Shown: piece after piece, positions 34,788 to 43,591 of the stretch
Numbering within the stretch: position 1 is the first letter of the stretch
How the letters are laid out: the number at the start of each line of letters is the position of its first letter
From: Sphingobacterium allocomposti
GTDB lineage: Bacteria; Bacteroidota; Bacteroidia; Sphingobacteriales; Sphingobacteriaceae
DNA length: 64,000 nucleotides
Direction of reading: 5' to 3'
Assembly: GCF_008124885.1 (NCBI RefSeq)
Contig: NZ_VNHX01000024.1
Span: 1 to 64,000, forward strand
Translations under genes and position numbers: made by a program
Notes under the pieces: model-generated
Told to the model about the DNA's origin: nothing
The model's database searches: none
Seen by the model: the letters and a program-made list of their open reading frames with translations, nothing else

Positions 34788-36332
34788 ATGAAATATCAAA
34801 ATATTATACTGCTGATCACGTTCATCTCACTGACAATGTCGTCGTGTAAAGATGGGCTTTTACACGAGATCACAGAACTAAACCTAGAACGGGCATTGTC
34901 CCCGACAGGACTAACAGCTCAAGTTGTCGAGCGGACAGGTGTAAGGTTAAGCTGGAAAAGGGTAAATAACGCCCAGCGATATAATATCGAAATCTACGAT
35001 AATCCGGACTTCAGCGGGGAACCTGTAAAAGAGGTAGAAGATGTATCATTTGATCAATTGCCGTACACAGTTCTTGGACTAGAAGGAGAAACAACATACA
35101 CCGTACGGGTGCGGGCGCTTGGCGAAGGACTAGAAGAGTCAAAGTGGATCAGTGTGAACTTTACAACAGATGTGGAGCAAATATTTAATACGGTGGATCC
35201 AGAAACGTTAACCGCAACTTCCGTGACCTTAACATGGCCGGCTGGCGAGAGTGCGACCGAAATTATTTTAATGCCTGGAGAAATAAGACACGCAGTTACC
35301 TCCGCAGAGGTGAATGCTGGTACGGCAGTAATTAGCGGACTACTAAGCGATGTTACCTACACCGCGACGTTAAAAAATGGCCAGAAAACCCGTGGCGTTA
35401 TATCTTTCACAACTTTGCTCGGAGAAGGGGTTACCAAAGTTAGTCCAGGGGACGACTTAGCTGGTATGATCGAAATGGTTGATGAGGGCGCTATACTAGC
35501 ATTGGAACCTGGGACTTATACGATAAATGCAAGCTTAGCAATAAAAAAATCATTAACTATACAGGGCTACAGGCCGTCGGATCGGCCCCTTATTAAAGGC
35601 GCAGTATTTAGGCTGTCTAATAATTCTGGGTTGATACTTAAAGATCTAGTTTTGGATGGAAGTGGGAACGGTAGCGGAGATCAAACGGTTATATACGAGG
35701 CGGCAAGCGACTCGCCTTATGGTGACTTTTTAATGGAAAACTGTGACGTCAAATACTACCGAAAGGGTCTATACTACGTTAATGTAAAGGCACGAATTCC
35801 TGCCGTAGAATTTAAAAACAATATCATCTCTAACATCGAGTGCGACGGTGGCGATTTCATCGATTTTAGGCAAGGAATCGCCGACGAGCTAAACTTTGTG
35901 GATAATACAGTCTACAATAGTGCGGCGGCTCGAGATTTGTTTAGAATGGATAGCAATGGTTCGAACAACTTTGGCTCGGTTGATAGTAAAATAACCATTA
36001 TGACAAATACATTTTATAATACAATACGGGATAATACGAAGAGATATCTATACATACGGACGTCTAAGAACAGTGTCTCGGTAGTAAAGAATCTAATCGT
36101 ACAGAGCGATGCCCTTTATACCGACCAAAACGCGACTACAATTACGCTGCTTTCTGCAAATAACTATTATAACGCTCCAAATTTTACGGTAAGCTCCCGA
36201 TCAAACGCGAAGAACGATTCGGGTAACTACACATCATTAAACCCCGAATTTACCAATCCTGATCAGGGAGACTTTACCATAAATAATATTGATTTGAAGT
36301 TAAATGGAATAGGAGCATCTAGATGGCGTTAG
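34788..36332 (+). CDS. DUF5123-type lipoprotein with FN3 and beta-helix
   Basis: 514 residues. The signal ends SLTMSSCKDG. Residues about 35-130 form a fibronectin type III domain (GLTAQVVERTGVRLSWK, TTYTVRVRALGE), probably followed by a second one. Residues about 220-510 resemble the DUF4957/DUF5123 beta-helix (LTIQGYRPSDRPLIKGAVF, NSGLILKDLVLDGSG), related to pectate lyase folds. Such proteins are common in pectin loci after susD and may be surface glycan-binding proteins or lyases; catalysis is not proven. Confidence 0.75.
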   Translation: MKYQNIILLITFISLTMSSCKDGLLHEITELNLERALSPTGLTAQVVERTGVRLSWKRVNNAQRYNIEIYDNPDFSGEPVKEVEDVSFDQLPYTVLGLEGETTYTVRVRALGEGLEESKWISVNFTTDVEQIFNTVDPETLTATSVTLTWPAGESATEIILMPGEIRHAVTSAEVNAGTAVISGLLSDVTYTATLKNGQKTRGVISFTTLLGEGVTKVSPGDDLAGMIEMVDEGAILALEPGTYTINASLAIKKSLTIQGYRPSDRPLIKGAVFRLSNNSGLILKDLVLDGSGNGSGDQTVIYEAASDSPYGDFLMENCDVKYYRKGLYYVNVKARIPAVEFKNNIISNIECDGGDFIDFRQGIADELNFVDNTVYNSAAARDLFRMDSNGSNNFGSVDSKITIMTNTFYNTIRDNTKRYLYIRTSKNSVSVVKNLIVQSDALYTDQNATTITLLSANNYYNAPNFTVSSRSNAKNDSGNYTSLNPEFTNPDQGDFTINNIDLKLNGIGASRWR

Positions 36333-36352
36333 CATAGACTTCTTTGTTGTTT

Positions 36353-36386
36353 CCCGCAGAAGGACTCGGTCCGTCTGCGGGGACTT
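36353..36386 (+). terminator. Terminator ending the susC 2 operon
   Basis: CCCGCAGA and TCTGCGGG form the outer stem and GGAC/GTCC the inner stem, followed by ACTTTT. It lies 21 bases after the stop codon of the DUF5123-type gene. Confidence 0.8.
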
Positions 36387-36477
36387 TTATGATAAAATGC
36401 TTCTGTTTACGGCGGAATAACGAGAGCACGCCCGGCTGTATAATAAAAAAAAGGCTTTACAATTCCCCTATCTGCCC

Positions 36478-36501
36478 GCAATCGTTACCGGTAACGATTG
36501 C
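36478..36501. promoter_or_regulatory. LacI-type operator upstream of the acetylesterase
   Basis: Perfect 24-bp palindrome with half-site GCAATCGTTACC. Its centre is about 103 bases before the start codon at 36593. Confidence 0.78.
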
Positions 36502-36592
36502 GTTGTATTTTGTGGATTAATCCGAAAAAATGCTGAAATTGTTCCCTCCAAAGACAGATGGAATTGAATAACAATGTAAACCGGACGATATC

Positions 36593-37342
36593 ATGAAAAG
36601 GCAGCCAATCGTTTTTGTCGGAAGTGTAGTGCTTCTTGCATTGCTGTGTAGCTTTCTTATACAGCCGAAAAAGATGACCATCTGGATGATGGGCGATTCT
36701 ACCATGTCAATCAAAGATCCCAACAAGTTTCCGGAAACGGGTTGGGGGGTGGCTTTTGCGGACAAGTTTGAGGATCATGTACAGATCGTAAACAAAGCCA
36801 AAAACGGCCGCAGCACCAAGTCGTTTATAAAAGAGGGCATCTGGAACGAAGTAGAAGCCGAAATGCGCCAAGGTGATTATCTATTTATACAGTTTGGCCA
36901 CAACGATGAAAAAATAGATAAACCGAATACAGGAACATCTATCTGTGAATACAAGAGAAATCTGGCTCTATTTGTAGCACGGGCGCGGCAGAAGGGTGTT
37001 TTCCCGGTACTGTTGACGCCAATCGCACGCAGATCTTTCGTCGATGGCAAGCTTGCAGATACACATAAAGGTTATCCCGAGGCCATGCGCCACGTGGCCG
37101 ACAGCTTGGATGTTACATTGATAGACCTAACCAAGATGACGTCTGAGAGGTTAACGCAGATGGGAGAACAACAGTCGGTAAAGTGGTTCTTACATTTGCC
37201 GCCGGGCCATCAGAACTATCCTTCTGGTGTACGCGACGATACCCATCTAAACGACTACGGCGCTGATCAAATTGCCAATCTGGTTACTACGGCCATAGCG
37301 GTCCAGCAACTAGCATTGGCAAAGGATCTGAAAAGTAGGTAG
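36593..37342 (+). CDS. Rhamnogalacturonan acetylesterase (SGNH hydrolase, CE12-like)
   Basis: 249 residues with an N-terminal hydrophobic segment (VLLALLCSFLIQP). The SGNH blocks are complete: GDSTMSIK (nucleophile Ser), NKAKNGRSTKSFI (Gly), FGHNDEK (Asn) and RDDTHLNDYGA (Asp and His). Together they match CE12 rhamnogalacturonan acetylesterases, which deacetylate galacturonate in the RG-I backbone so that lyases and hydrolases can act. An operator lies upstream. Confidence 0.9.
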   Translation: MKRQPIVFVGSVVLLALLCSFLIQPKKMTIWMMGDSTMSIKDPNKFPETGWGVAFADKFEDHVQIVNKAKNGRSTKSFIKEGIWNEVEAEMRQGDYLFIQFGHNDEKIDKPNTGTSICEYKRNLALFVARARQKGVFPVLLTPIARRSFVDGKLADTHKGYPEAMRHVADSLDVTLIDLTKMTSERLTQMGEQQSVKWFLHLPPGHQNYPSGVRDDTHLNDYGADQIANLVTTAIAVQQLALAKDLKSR

Positions 37343-37432
37343 CAAAACAAGGTACGCCTTTATAAGCTGACATAGAAGCCTCTGCGTCGATAGTTATAAT
37401 TAAGAATAAAAAGAATATTGTTTAGCTAATGA

Positions 37433-37515
37433 AATGCCATTGAAAACAAACACGAATGAATAACCGAACGTAGTGAGCTCATGAATGCCATTGAAAACAA
37501 ACACGAATGAATAAC
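37433..37515 (+). repeat. Pair of 32-bp direct repeats
   Basis: Two identical 32-bp copies (37433-37464 and 37484-37515), 51 bases apart, begin AATGCCATTGAAAACAAAC. A diverged third copy lies at 43548. The second copy could encode a nine-residue peptide MNAIENKHE, but this is probably incidental. Role unknown. Confidence 0.85.
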
Positions 37516-37596
37516 TATTTACATATGAAATCTCATAAATTGCTAGAACAGAAGGTAATGAATATGCATGTTTCACACCATTAACAAACTATTCTG

Positions 37597-38607
37597 ATGA
37601 AAAAATTGATCTGTGCGGAGCCCGGAAAGCTCGTGTATGCTGAAGATGAGATACCGCAGCCCGGCGTCGGAGAGTCGCTCTTACGCGTCCGTCGCGTGGG
37701 GATTTGTGGAACAGACATCCACGCCTTCGCGGGAAGACAACCGTTTTTCACTTACCCAAGGGTTTTAGGTCATGAAGTCGCCGCCGACTATGTCGAGGGA
37801 GATGCACCCGGTTTTACCGCTGGAGACAAAGTGACCGTTGTGCCTTATTTTACTGAAGGAAAGGACATTGCCTCCCGTATGGGAAAACCGAACTGTACGA
37901 CTGATATGAGGGTTCTGGGGGTGCACATCGATGGGGCGATGGCCGAATATATCGTGGTGCCATCTCAGGCATTAAGGAAAGCAAATGAACTGGATTACGA
38001 CGATCTGGTGCTTGTTGAACCTCTTGCTATCGGAGCGCACGGCCTGCAACGGGGTGGAATAATTCCCGGTGAATTTGTGTTGGTTCTTGGAGCGGGACCC
38101 ATCGGTTTAGGGATTATTGCTCTGGCACATATCGCCGGAGGAAGAGTGATCGTGTTGGATGTTGATGCTGCTCGCCTACAGTACGCGAAGGACCTCGGCG
38201 CGGAACATGTCATTCCTGCGACGGACAGTGATGTCTACCAGCAGATTGAAGCATTGACCCATGGCGATATGCCTACGCTTTTGTTTGATGCCACTGGGAA
38301 TACCGCTGCCATCAACAATGCGTTTCAATACATGGCACACGGCGCGCGCTATGTACTGGTGGGTTTGCAAAAAGAAGAAATACATTTTAGCCACCCCGAG
38401 TTCCACAAGCGCGAAGGGACACTGATGAGCAGCCGCAATGCGTTGGCGGGCGACTTCGAGTATGTGATGTCCTGTCTTAAGGAAAAATCGCTGGATAGTA
38501 ACCAGTTTATTACAAGACGGGTCCGGTTTTCGGAAGCGGCAGATCTTTTTAGTGACGAGAAGAGACCTCTGCTTTCCGGAATTAAAACTGTCATTGAGTT
38601 CGATTAA
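37597..38607 (+). CDS. Medium-chain zinc alcohol dehydrogenase family protein
   Basis: 336 residues. Catalytic zinc ligands lie in GICGTDIHAF and LGHEVAADY, and the NAD(P) motif is LGAGPIGLGI. The structural-zinc loop reads PYFTEGKDIASRMGKPNC, in which at least three of the four usual Cys are missing. It resembles RspB/LgoD-like sugar-acid dehydrogenases; L-galactonate to tagaturonate, as for LgoD, would fit the uronate genes nearby, but this is inference. It lies between the acetylesterase and pectinesterase genes. Confidence 0.8.
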   Translation: MKKLICAEPGKLVYAEDEIPQPGVGESLLRVRRVGICGTDIHAFAGRQPFFTYPRVLGHEVAADYVEGDAPGFTAGDKVTVVPYFTEGKDIASRMGKPNCTTDMRVLGVHIDGAMAEYIVVPSQALRKANELDYDDLVLVEPLAIGAHGLQRGGIIPGEFVLVLGAGPIGLGIIALAHIAGGRVIVLDVDAARLQYAKDLGAEHVIPATDSDVYQQIEALTHGDMPTLLFDATGNTAAINNAFQYMAHGARYVLVGLQKEEIHFSHPEFHKREGTLMSSRNALAGDFEYVMSCLKEKSLDSNQFITRRVRFSEAADLFSDEKRPLLSGIKTVIEFD

Positions 38608-38670
38608 CAAGGCTAGGAGAAAGGTTTGTATCTAATAAGGGTATAGCCTTTCTCTCTTTATATTATCCAG

Positions 38671-38696
38671 CGCAAACGTTACCGATAACGTTTGCG
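38671..38696. promoter_or_regulatory. LacI-type operator upstream of pectinesterase
   Basis: A 26-bp inverted repeat with half-site CGCAAACGTTACC; one base near the centre breaks symmetry. Its centre is about 100 bases before the start codon at 38783. Confidence 0.75.
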
Positions 38697-38782
38697 TTTT
38701 TAATTCAGCCAAAAAGCCTCCTAAACTCAATTTTAATCCCTAAATTTCGTCGCAACCAATTGATAGGGAGTAAATTGTTAAC

Positions 38783-39760
38783 ATGAAGATAAACCTGTTG
38801 ATCATTGTAGTATTGTTTTTTGTACAGAAAGCGGTAGCGGACGGCTACGACCTCGTTGTGGCTAAAGACGGCAGCGGGCAATTCGGGACAGTCCAACAGG
38901 CGGTTGATGCGGTGCCTTCTTTTCGGAAACATGTTACGACTATTTTCGTCAAATGTGGCGTTTACAAAGAAAAGATAATCATTCCGGAGCAAAAGAAAAA
39001 CATCCGTATCGTCGGAGAAGATAAGAACCATACAATCATTACGTACGACGATTACGCGCAAAGGAAAAATCGGTTTAACGAAGAGATCGGAACATCAGGA
39101 TCCGCCAGTTTTTATTGTTCCGGCGAAGGGTTTATCGCAGAGAATATAACGTTTGAAAATAGTGCAGGACCTGTGGGACAGGCTGTAGCGATGTGGGTTT
39201 CGGCTGATAAGGCTACTTTTATCAACTGTCGCTTCCTTGGGTTCCAGGATACGCTGTATACCTATGGAAAGGAGGCGCGGCAGTTTTATTTAAACTGTTA
39301 TATCGAGGGAACGGTTGATTATATTTTCGGATCGTCTACGGCATGGTTTGAAAGATGCCAGCTCCACTGCAAGCGGTCCGGATATATCACGGCTGCCTCG
39401 ACACCGGAAGCCTCGGCTTTTGGCTATGTTTTTAACAACTGTACTGTGACAGGAGATGACAGTACCGGTCCCTTTTATCTAGGTCGTCCGTGGCGCCCAT
39501 TTGCGAAGGTGCTGTTTATGAACAGTGAACTGCCGGCCTTTATTGTGGCGGAAGGGTGGCATAACTGGGGAAAAGAAGAAAATGAACACACGGCACTTTT
39601 TGCCGAATATAACAATACCGGGCCGGGCGCTTTGTCACAAAATCGTGTCAAATGGTCGAAGAAGTTATCGGACGAAGAAGCTAAAAGTGTTTCTATATCA
39701 GCTGTTTTCGGCGGCTGGGAGCCCGCGGGATACAAGGATAGAAAGGCCGACTTCCGGTAA
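38783..39760 (+). CDS. Pectinesterase (CE8)
   Basis: 325 residues with a signal peptide (LLIIVVLFFVQKAVA). The CE8 beta-helix motifs are present: GFQDTLYTYG, EGTVDYIFGSS (catalytic Asp) and LGRPWRPFAKVLF (catalytic Arg region). It removes methyl groups from homogalacturonan, preparing it for lyases and GH28. Its stop codon lies within the operator-like sequence of the next gene. Confidence 0.95.
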   Translation: MKINLLIIVVLFFVQKAVADGYDLVVAKDGSGQFGTVQQAVDAVPSFRKHVTTIFVKCGVYKEKIIIPEQKKNIRIVGEDKNHTIITYDDYAQRKNRFNEEIGTSGSASFYCSGEGFIAENITFENSAGPVGQAVAMWVSADKATFINCRFLGFQDTLYTYGKEARQFYLNCYIEGTVDYIFGSSTAWFERCQLHCKRSGYITAASTPEASAFGYVFNNCTVTGDDSTGPFYLGRPWRPFAKVLFMNSELPAFIVAEGWHNWGKEENEHTALFAEYNNTGPGALSQNRVKWSKKLSDEEAKSVSISAVFGGWEPAGYKDRKADFR

Positions 39761-39767
39761 CGATTGC
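39756..39767. promoter_or_regulatory. Operator half-site upstream of GH28
   Basis: GGTAACGATTGC is identical to the right half of the operator at 36478; the left half is not conserved except for CC. It overlaps the stop codon of the pectinesterase gene and lies about 92 bases before the GH28 start. Confidence 0.55.
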
Positions 39768-39847
39768 ATAGTTTTTTCTTTACAATGCGTTACAAAGCCT
39801 GTACACTTGTTAAGGAATAGCTACCCAAATTTAAATCAATGTGCAAC

Positions 39848-41521
39848 ATGAAACGACACAAATCAGTAGAGAATAAAGCAAAAAAGGTATGCTTGCTATG
39901 GCTTTCCCTTTTTTCGTTTTCCGCGCTCTGGGCGCAGGAACCTGTACAGCCCACGGTCCGGCAGGTGAGTTTTCCAAATGATACGCTCAATATTACCGCC
40001 TTCGGAGCCAAAGGCGACGGTCAGCATCTAAATACGGAACCTATCAACGAAGCTATAATCGCTTGTAGTCAAAAAGGAGGAGGAGTTGTCCTGGTGCCGG
40101 CTGGATTATGGCTGACGGGCCCTATAGAGATGAAAAGTAACGTCAACCTGCACATCAGCCGCGAAGCTGTTGTCTTGTTTACGGATGATTTTAATCAATA
40201 TAAACTTGTCGAATCAAATTGGGAGGGCGAGCCAGCATGGCGAAACCAAAGCCCAATATCGGGTAAAAACTTGGAGAACGTAGCCATTACCGGAAGTGGC
40301 GTCATCGACGGAAACGGTGGCGCGTGGCGTATGGTGAAGCGCAATAAGATGACGGAAACGCAATGGAAGAAACTCGTTTCCTCGGGCGGAGTGGTAGACG
40401 AGAAAGCGAATATATGGTATCCTTCGGAAAGCTCGCTGCGAGGCGCGCAGCAGAAGAAAGCCGGCGTCATGCGGCCCGGAACGACAGCCGCCGATTTTTC
40501 CGACGTGAAAGACTTTTTACGTCCAAATCTATTGGTTTTCACTTCATGCAAGCGGGTGCTGCTGGAAGGTGTCACCATTCAGAATTCTCCGGCGTGGAAC
40601 CTGCATCCCCTTATGTGCGAAGAGCTGACCTTACGCAGGATACTGGTGCGTAACCCGTGGTACGCCCAGAACGGAGACGGAGTGGATATAGAATCATGTA
40701 AAAACGTACTGGTAGAGGATTGTACATTCGACGTGGGCGACGACGGAATCTGTATCAAGTCAGGAAGGGACAAAGCCGGCAGAGACCGGGGGATGCCGAC
40801 AGAGAATGTGATCATCCGGAATAATATCGTGTATCACGCTCATGGCGGTTTTGTCATCGGCAGCGAGATGAGTGGCGGCGCCAGAAATATCTGGGTCGAA
40901 CATTGTTCTTTTATTGGCACGGACATCGGTCTTCGGTTTAAAACGACCCGTGGACGCGGCGGTGTTGTCGAAAATATATTTATCAATAATATTAACATGG
41001 TGGATATCCCCGGCGAGGCGATCCTGTTTGATATGTATTACGCGGCGGTGGACCCCGTACCCTTGGTTGGCGAAAATCGGGAGCCCGTTCAGGTCGTAAA
41101 GCTGCCCGTAACAGAGGAAACGCCCCGCTTTCGGAATTTTGTTATTCGTAACGTTCACGTTCACGGCGCCGAAAAAGGGATATTTGTCCGCGGACTGCCC
41201 GAGATGCCTATTCAAAATATCTTAATAGAAAATGCGAATATTGTTGCCAAAAAAGGCGTTGAACTCATTGAGGCTTCCAATATCGAGTTGAAGAATCTTA
41301 CCATTGCCACCGAGGAAACCAATCCGCTCATTCATATTGATAACGGCGAGAACATCACGATTGACGGATTAGATCCGAAGGAGGGGGTGGATCTGTTGGT
41401 TTCGGTGTCTGGCGGGGCAAGTAAAAAGATTCAGCTGCTGAACACTGCGAAGAGTAATATAAAGAAGCTAAGCGAGTTTAGTAATGGGGCAGACCGCAAA
41501 TCACTGGTCATCAAGAAATAG
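39848..41521 (+). CDS. Glycoside hydrolase family 28 (polygalacturonase-type)
   Basis: About 557 residues from the Met of MKRHKSVENK; an ATG three codons earlier is also possible. The signal ends ALWAQ. The GH28 beta-helix motifs are all seen: NGDGVDIESC, DVGDDGICIKSG, HAHGGFVIGSEMSGG and RFKTTRGRGG. It cleaves galacturonosyl bonds; homogalacturonan or RG-I specificity cannot be read. It starts a run with the GH105 and PL10 genes. Confidence 0.93.
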   Translation: MKRHKSVENKAKKVCLLWLSLFSFSALWAQEPVQPTVRQVSFPNDTLNITAFGAKGDGQHLNTEPINEAIIACSQKGGGVVLVPAGLWLTGPIEMKSNVNLHISREAVVLFTDDFNQYKLVESNWEGEPAWRNQSPISGKNLENVAITGSGVIDGNGGAWRMVKRNKMTETQWKKLVSSGGVVDEKANIWYPSESSLRGAQQKKAGVMRPGTTAADFSDVKDFLRPNLLVFTSCKRVLLEGVTIQNSPAWNLHPLMCEELTLRRILVRNPWYAQNGDGVDIESCKNVLVEDCTFDVGDDGICIKSGRDKAGRDRGMPTENVIIRNNIVYHAHGGFVIGSEMSGGARNIWVEHCSFIGTDIGLRFKTTRGRGGVVENIFINNINMVDIPGEAILFDMYYAAVDPVPLVGENREPVQVVKLPVTEETPRFRNFVIRNVHVHGAEKGIFVRGLPEMPIQNILIENANIVAKKGVELIEASNIELKNLTIATEETNPLIHIDNGENITIDGLDPKEGVDLLVSVSGGASKKIQLLNTAKSNIKKLSEFSNGADRKSLVIKK

Positions 41522-41554
41522 TATAGAACACAGATACCTAATACGAAATTGAAC

Positions 41555-43462
41555 ATGAAAAGAAATATATTGATAATGTTCTGTCTGCTTGTCTTGACGC
41601 ATGTCGCATATGCGCAAAAGGCGCTTTCCGAGCAAATGGCGCTGACAGCAATGGACAAGCTTTTTAAAGACGCACGGTTTACCAACCCGGAAAAGGGGCC
41701 GACGTGGACGTACGACATGGGTGTTGTCCTCGAAGGTGTCGCCGAGGTGTGGAAAAACACCGGGAATGGCGATTATTTCCGTTACATTCAACAATGGATG
41801 GATCAGTATGTAAGCGAGGACGGTTCGATACGTAACTATCGCGCAACGGAATACAATATCGACCATGTCAAAAACGGCCGTTCCCTACTGCTGTTGTATA
41901 AGGTGACCGGTAAGGAGAAGTATCTTAAAGCAAGCCATAAATTATATGAGCAGCTTCAGTCGCATCCCCGTACGAATGAGGGAGGCTTTTGGCATAAGAA
42001 AATCTACCCTTATCAAATGTGGTTGGATGGACTATATATGGCGCAGCCTTTTTATACGGAGTACGCCGCCCTCATGAATATTCCGGATGTGTTTAACGAC
42101 GTCGTTAACCAGTTTACCTATATGGAAAACCATGCGCGGGACGAAAAGACCGGTCTGTTATACCACGGGTGGGATGAGTCTAGGAAAGAACGGTGGTCTG
42201 ACCCCAATACAGGGCGTTCGAAACACTTCTGGGGACGTGGCATGGGATGGTTTTGTATGGCATTGGTCGACGTACTCGATTACTTTCCGGAAGATCACCC
42301 CCGGCGTAACGAGTTGATTCAGATATTGAACCGAACGTTAACAGCGGTAGCCAAGTTCCAGGATTCTAAAACAAACGTCTGGTACGACGTCGTCGACCTG
42401 GGGACACGTGAAGGCAATTACGTGGAGGCTTCGGCTTCCAGTATGTTTGTTTACGCCATGGCCAAGGCGGTCCGGAAGGGTTATGTTGCAAAGACTTTCC
42501 AGAAAAATGTAGACAGGGGGTTCGCCGGGCTAAAAAAAGAATTTATCACGCAGGCGGGACCGGACCGTGTAGATCTGAACAAAGTTGTCGAAGTATCTGG
42601 CCTGGGAGGAAAGAAATATCGGGACGGAAGCTTTGAATATTATATGAGCGAACCGGTTCGGACCAACGACCCTAAAGGTGTGGGAGCATTTATGCTCGCC
42701 GCCTCGGAAGTGGAGTTTTCCAAGAATCCCAAGAGCAGGAAGAAGGTCGTTGTCACCTTGGATAACTTTTATAACAACGAGTACAAAAAAACAGCAAGCG
42801 GGAGGCTGGAGCCGTACCATTATCTATGGGACGGACAGGATAATAATGGATTTTCGTTGCTCGGCCGCGTCTTCGAACAATATGGAGGCCAGCTTAATAC
42901 CCTGCGCGAGAAGCCGGACCGATCGAGCCTTAAAGGCTCAGGTATCTATATCATTGTAGACCCTGACACCGAAAAAGAAACAGAAAGTCCAAACTACATG
43001 GATGAGGCGACCGCCAAAGATATAGCTGATTGGGTAAAACGCGGCGGCGTGCTGGTGCTGCTGCTGAACGACGTAGGAAACTGCGAAATAACGAAGTTTA
43101 ACGTGCTGCCACAGCTATTCGGCATCGCTTTTAACGAGGACAGCAAAAATCGCGTAAAAGGAAATGAGTATGAAACAGGAGCTGTAGATATCCCGTCCGG
43201 AACCGGGATATTTTTCGACACGAAGAAGATTTACATAAAAGAAATATCGACTATAAAGGTCACCCCGCCCGGCAAGGCACTGGTTGAAAAGGACGGATCT
43301 ACCGTCATAGCAACAGCGAAGTATGGTAAGGGGACCGTATTTGCGATTGGCGATCCATGGCTGTATAACGAGTATACAGACGGAAGAAAGCTGCCGGAGG
43401 AATATCAAAACTTCGAAGCGGCCAACGAACTGGTAAATTGGCTAATAAACCGGGCAAAATAG
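41555..43462 (+). CDS. GH105 unsaturated rhamnogalacturonyl hydrolase with C-terminal domain
   Basis: About 635 residues from ATG 41555; a TTG two codons earlier is less likely. Signal ends HVAYAQ. The GH105 (alpha/alpha)6 domain covers about 25-385, with YNIDHVKNGRSLLLLY and RSKHFWGRGMGWFCMALVD. About residues 390-635 form a second domain (GIYIIVDPD, IADWVKRGGVLVLLLND, AKYGKGTVFAIGDPWLYNEY) like a glutamine-amidotransferase-type fold. It removes the unsaturated end sugar left by pectin lyases. Confidence 0.9.
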   Translation: MKRNILIMFCLLVLTHVAYAQKALSEQMALTAMDKLFKDARFTNPEKGPTWTYDMGVVLEGVAEVWKNTGNGDYFRYIQQWMDQYVSEDGSIRNYRATEYNIDHVKNGRSLLLLYKVTGKEKYLKASHKLYEQLQSHPRTNEGGFWHKKIYPYQMWLDGLYMAQPFYTEYAALMNIPDVFNDVVNQFTYMENHARDEKTGLLYHGWDESRKERWSDPNTGRSKHFWGRGMGWFCMALVDVLDYFPEDHPRRNELIQILNRTLTAVAKFQDSKTNVWYDVVDLGTREGNYVEASASSMFVYAMAKAVRKGYVAKTFQKNVDRGFAGLKKEFITQAGPDRVDLNKVVEVSGLGGKKYRDGSFEYYMSEPVRTNDPKGVGAFMLAASEVEFSKNPKSRKKVVVTLDNFYNNEYKKTASGRLEPYHYLWDGQDNNGFSLLGRVFEQYGGQLNTLREKPDRSSLKGSGIYIIVDPDTEKETESPNYMDEATAKDIADWVKRGGVLVLLLNDVGNCEITKFNVLPQLFGIAFNEDSKNRVKGNEYETGAVDIPSGTGIFFDTKKIYIKEISTIKVTPPGKALVEKDGSTVIATAKYGKGTVFAIGDPWLYNEYTDGRKLPEEYQNFEAANELVNWLINRAK

Positions 43463-43547
43463 AAAAGATGGAGCCAGCATAAGTTTGAGCGGAGTGAGCT
43501 CATCCATAAAATGGAGATGTAACACTTATACAGCCGAAGGCAGCATG

Positions 43548-43579
43548 AATGTCATTGAAGACAAACAGAAAAGGAATAA
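43548..43579 (+). repeat. Diverged third copy of the 32-bp repeat
   Basis: AATGTCATTGAAGACAAAC aligns with the repeats at 37433 and 37484 with a few changes. Like them it lies just upstream of a pectin-locus gene. A GTGAGCTCAT stretch also precedes it (43496) as at 37473. Confidence 0.6.
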
Positions 43580-43591
43580 ATAATTATACAG

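Noticed and set aside
37481..37510. Nine-codon frame MNAIENKHE in the repeat copy
   Set aside because: Changes among copies alter the amino acids and the reading frame is not kept in the first copy, so coding is unlikely.
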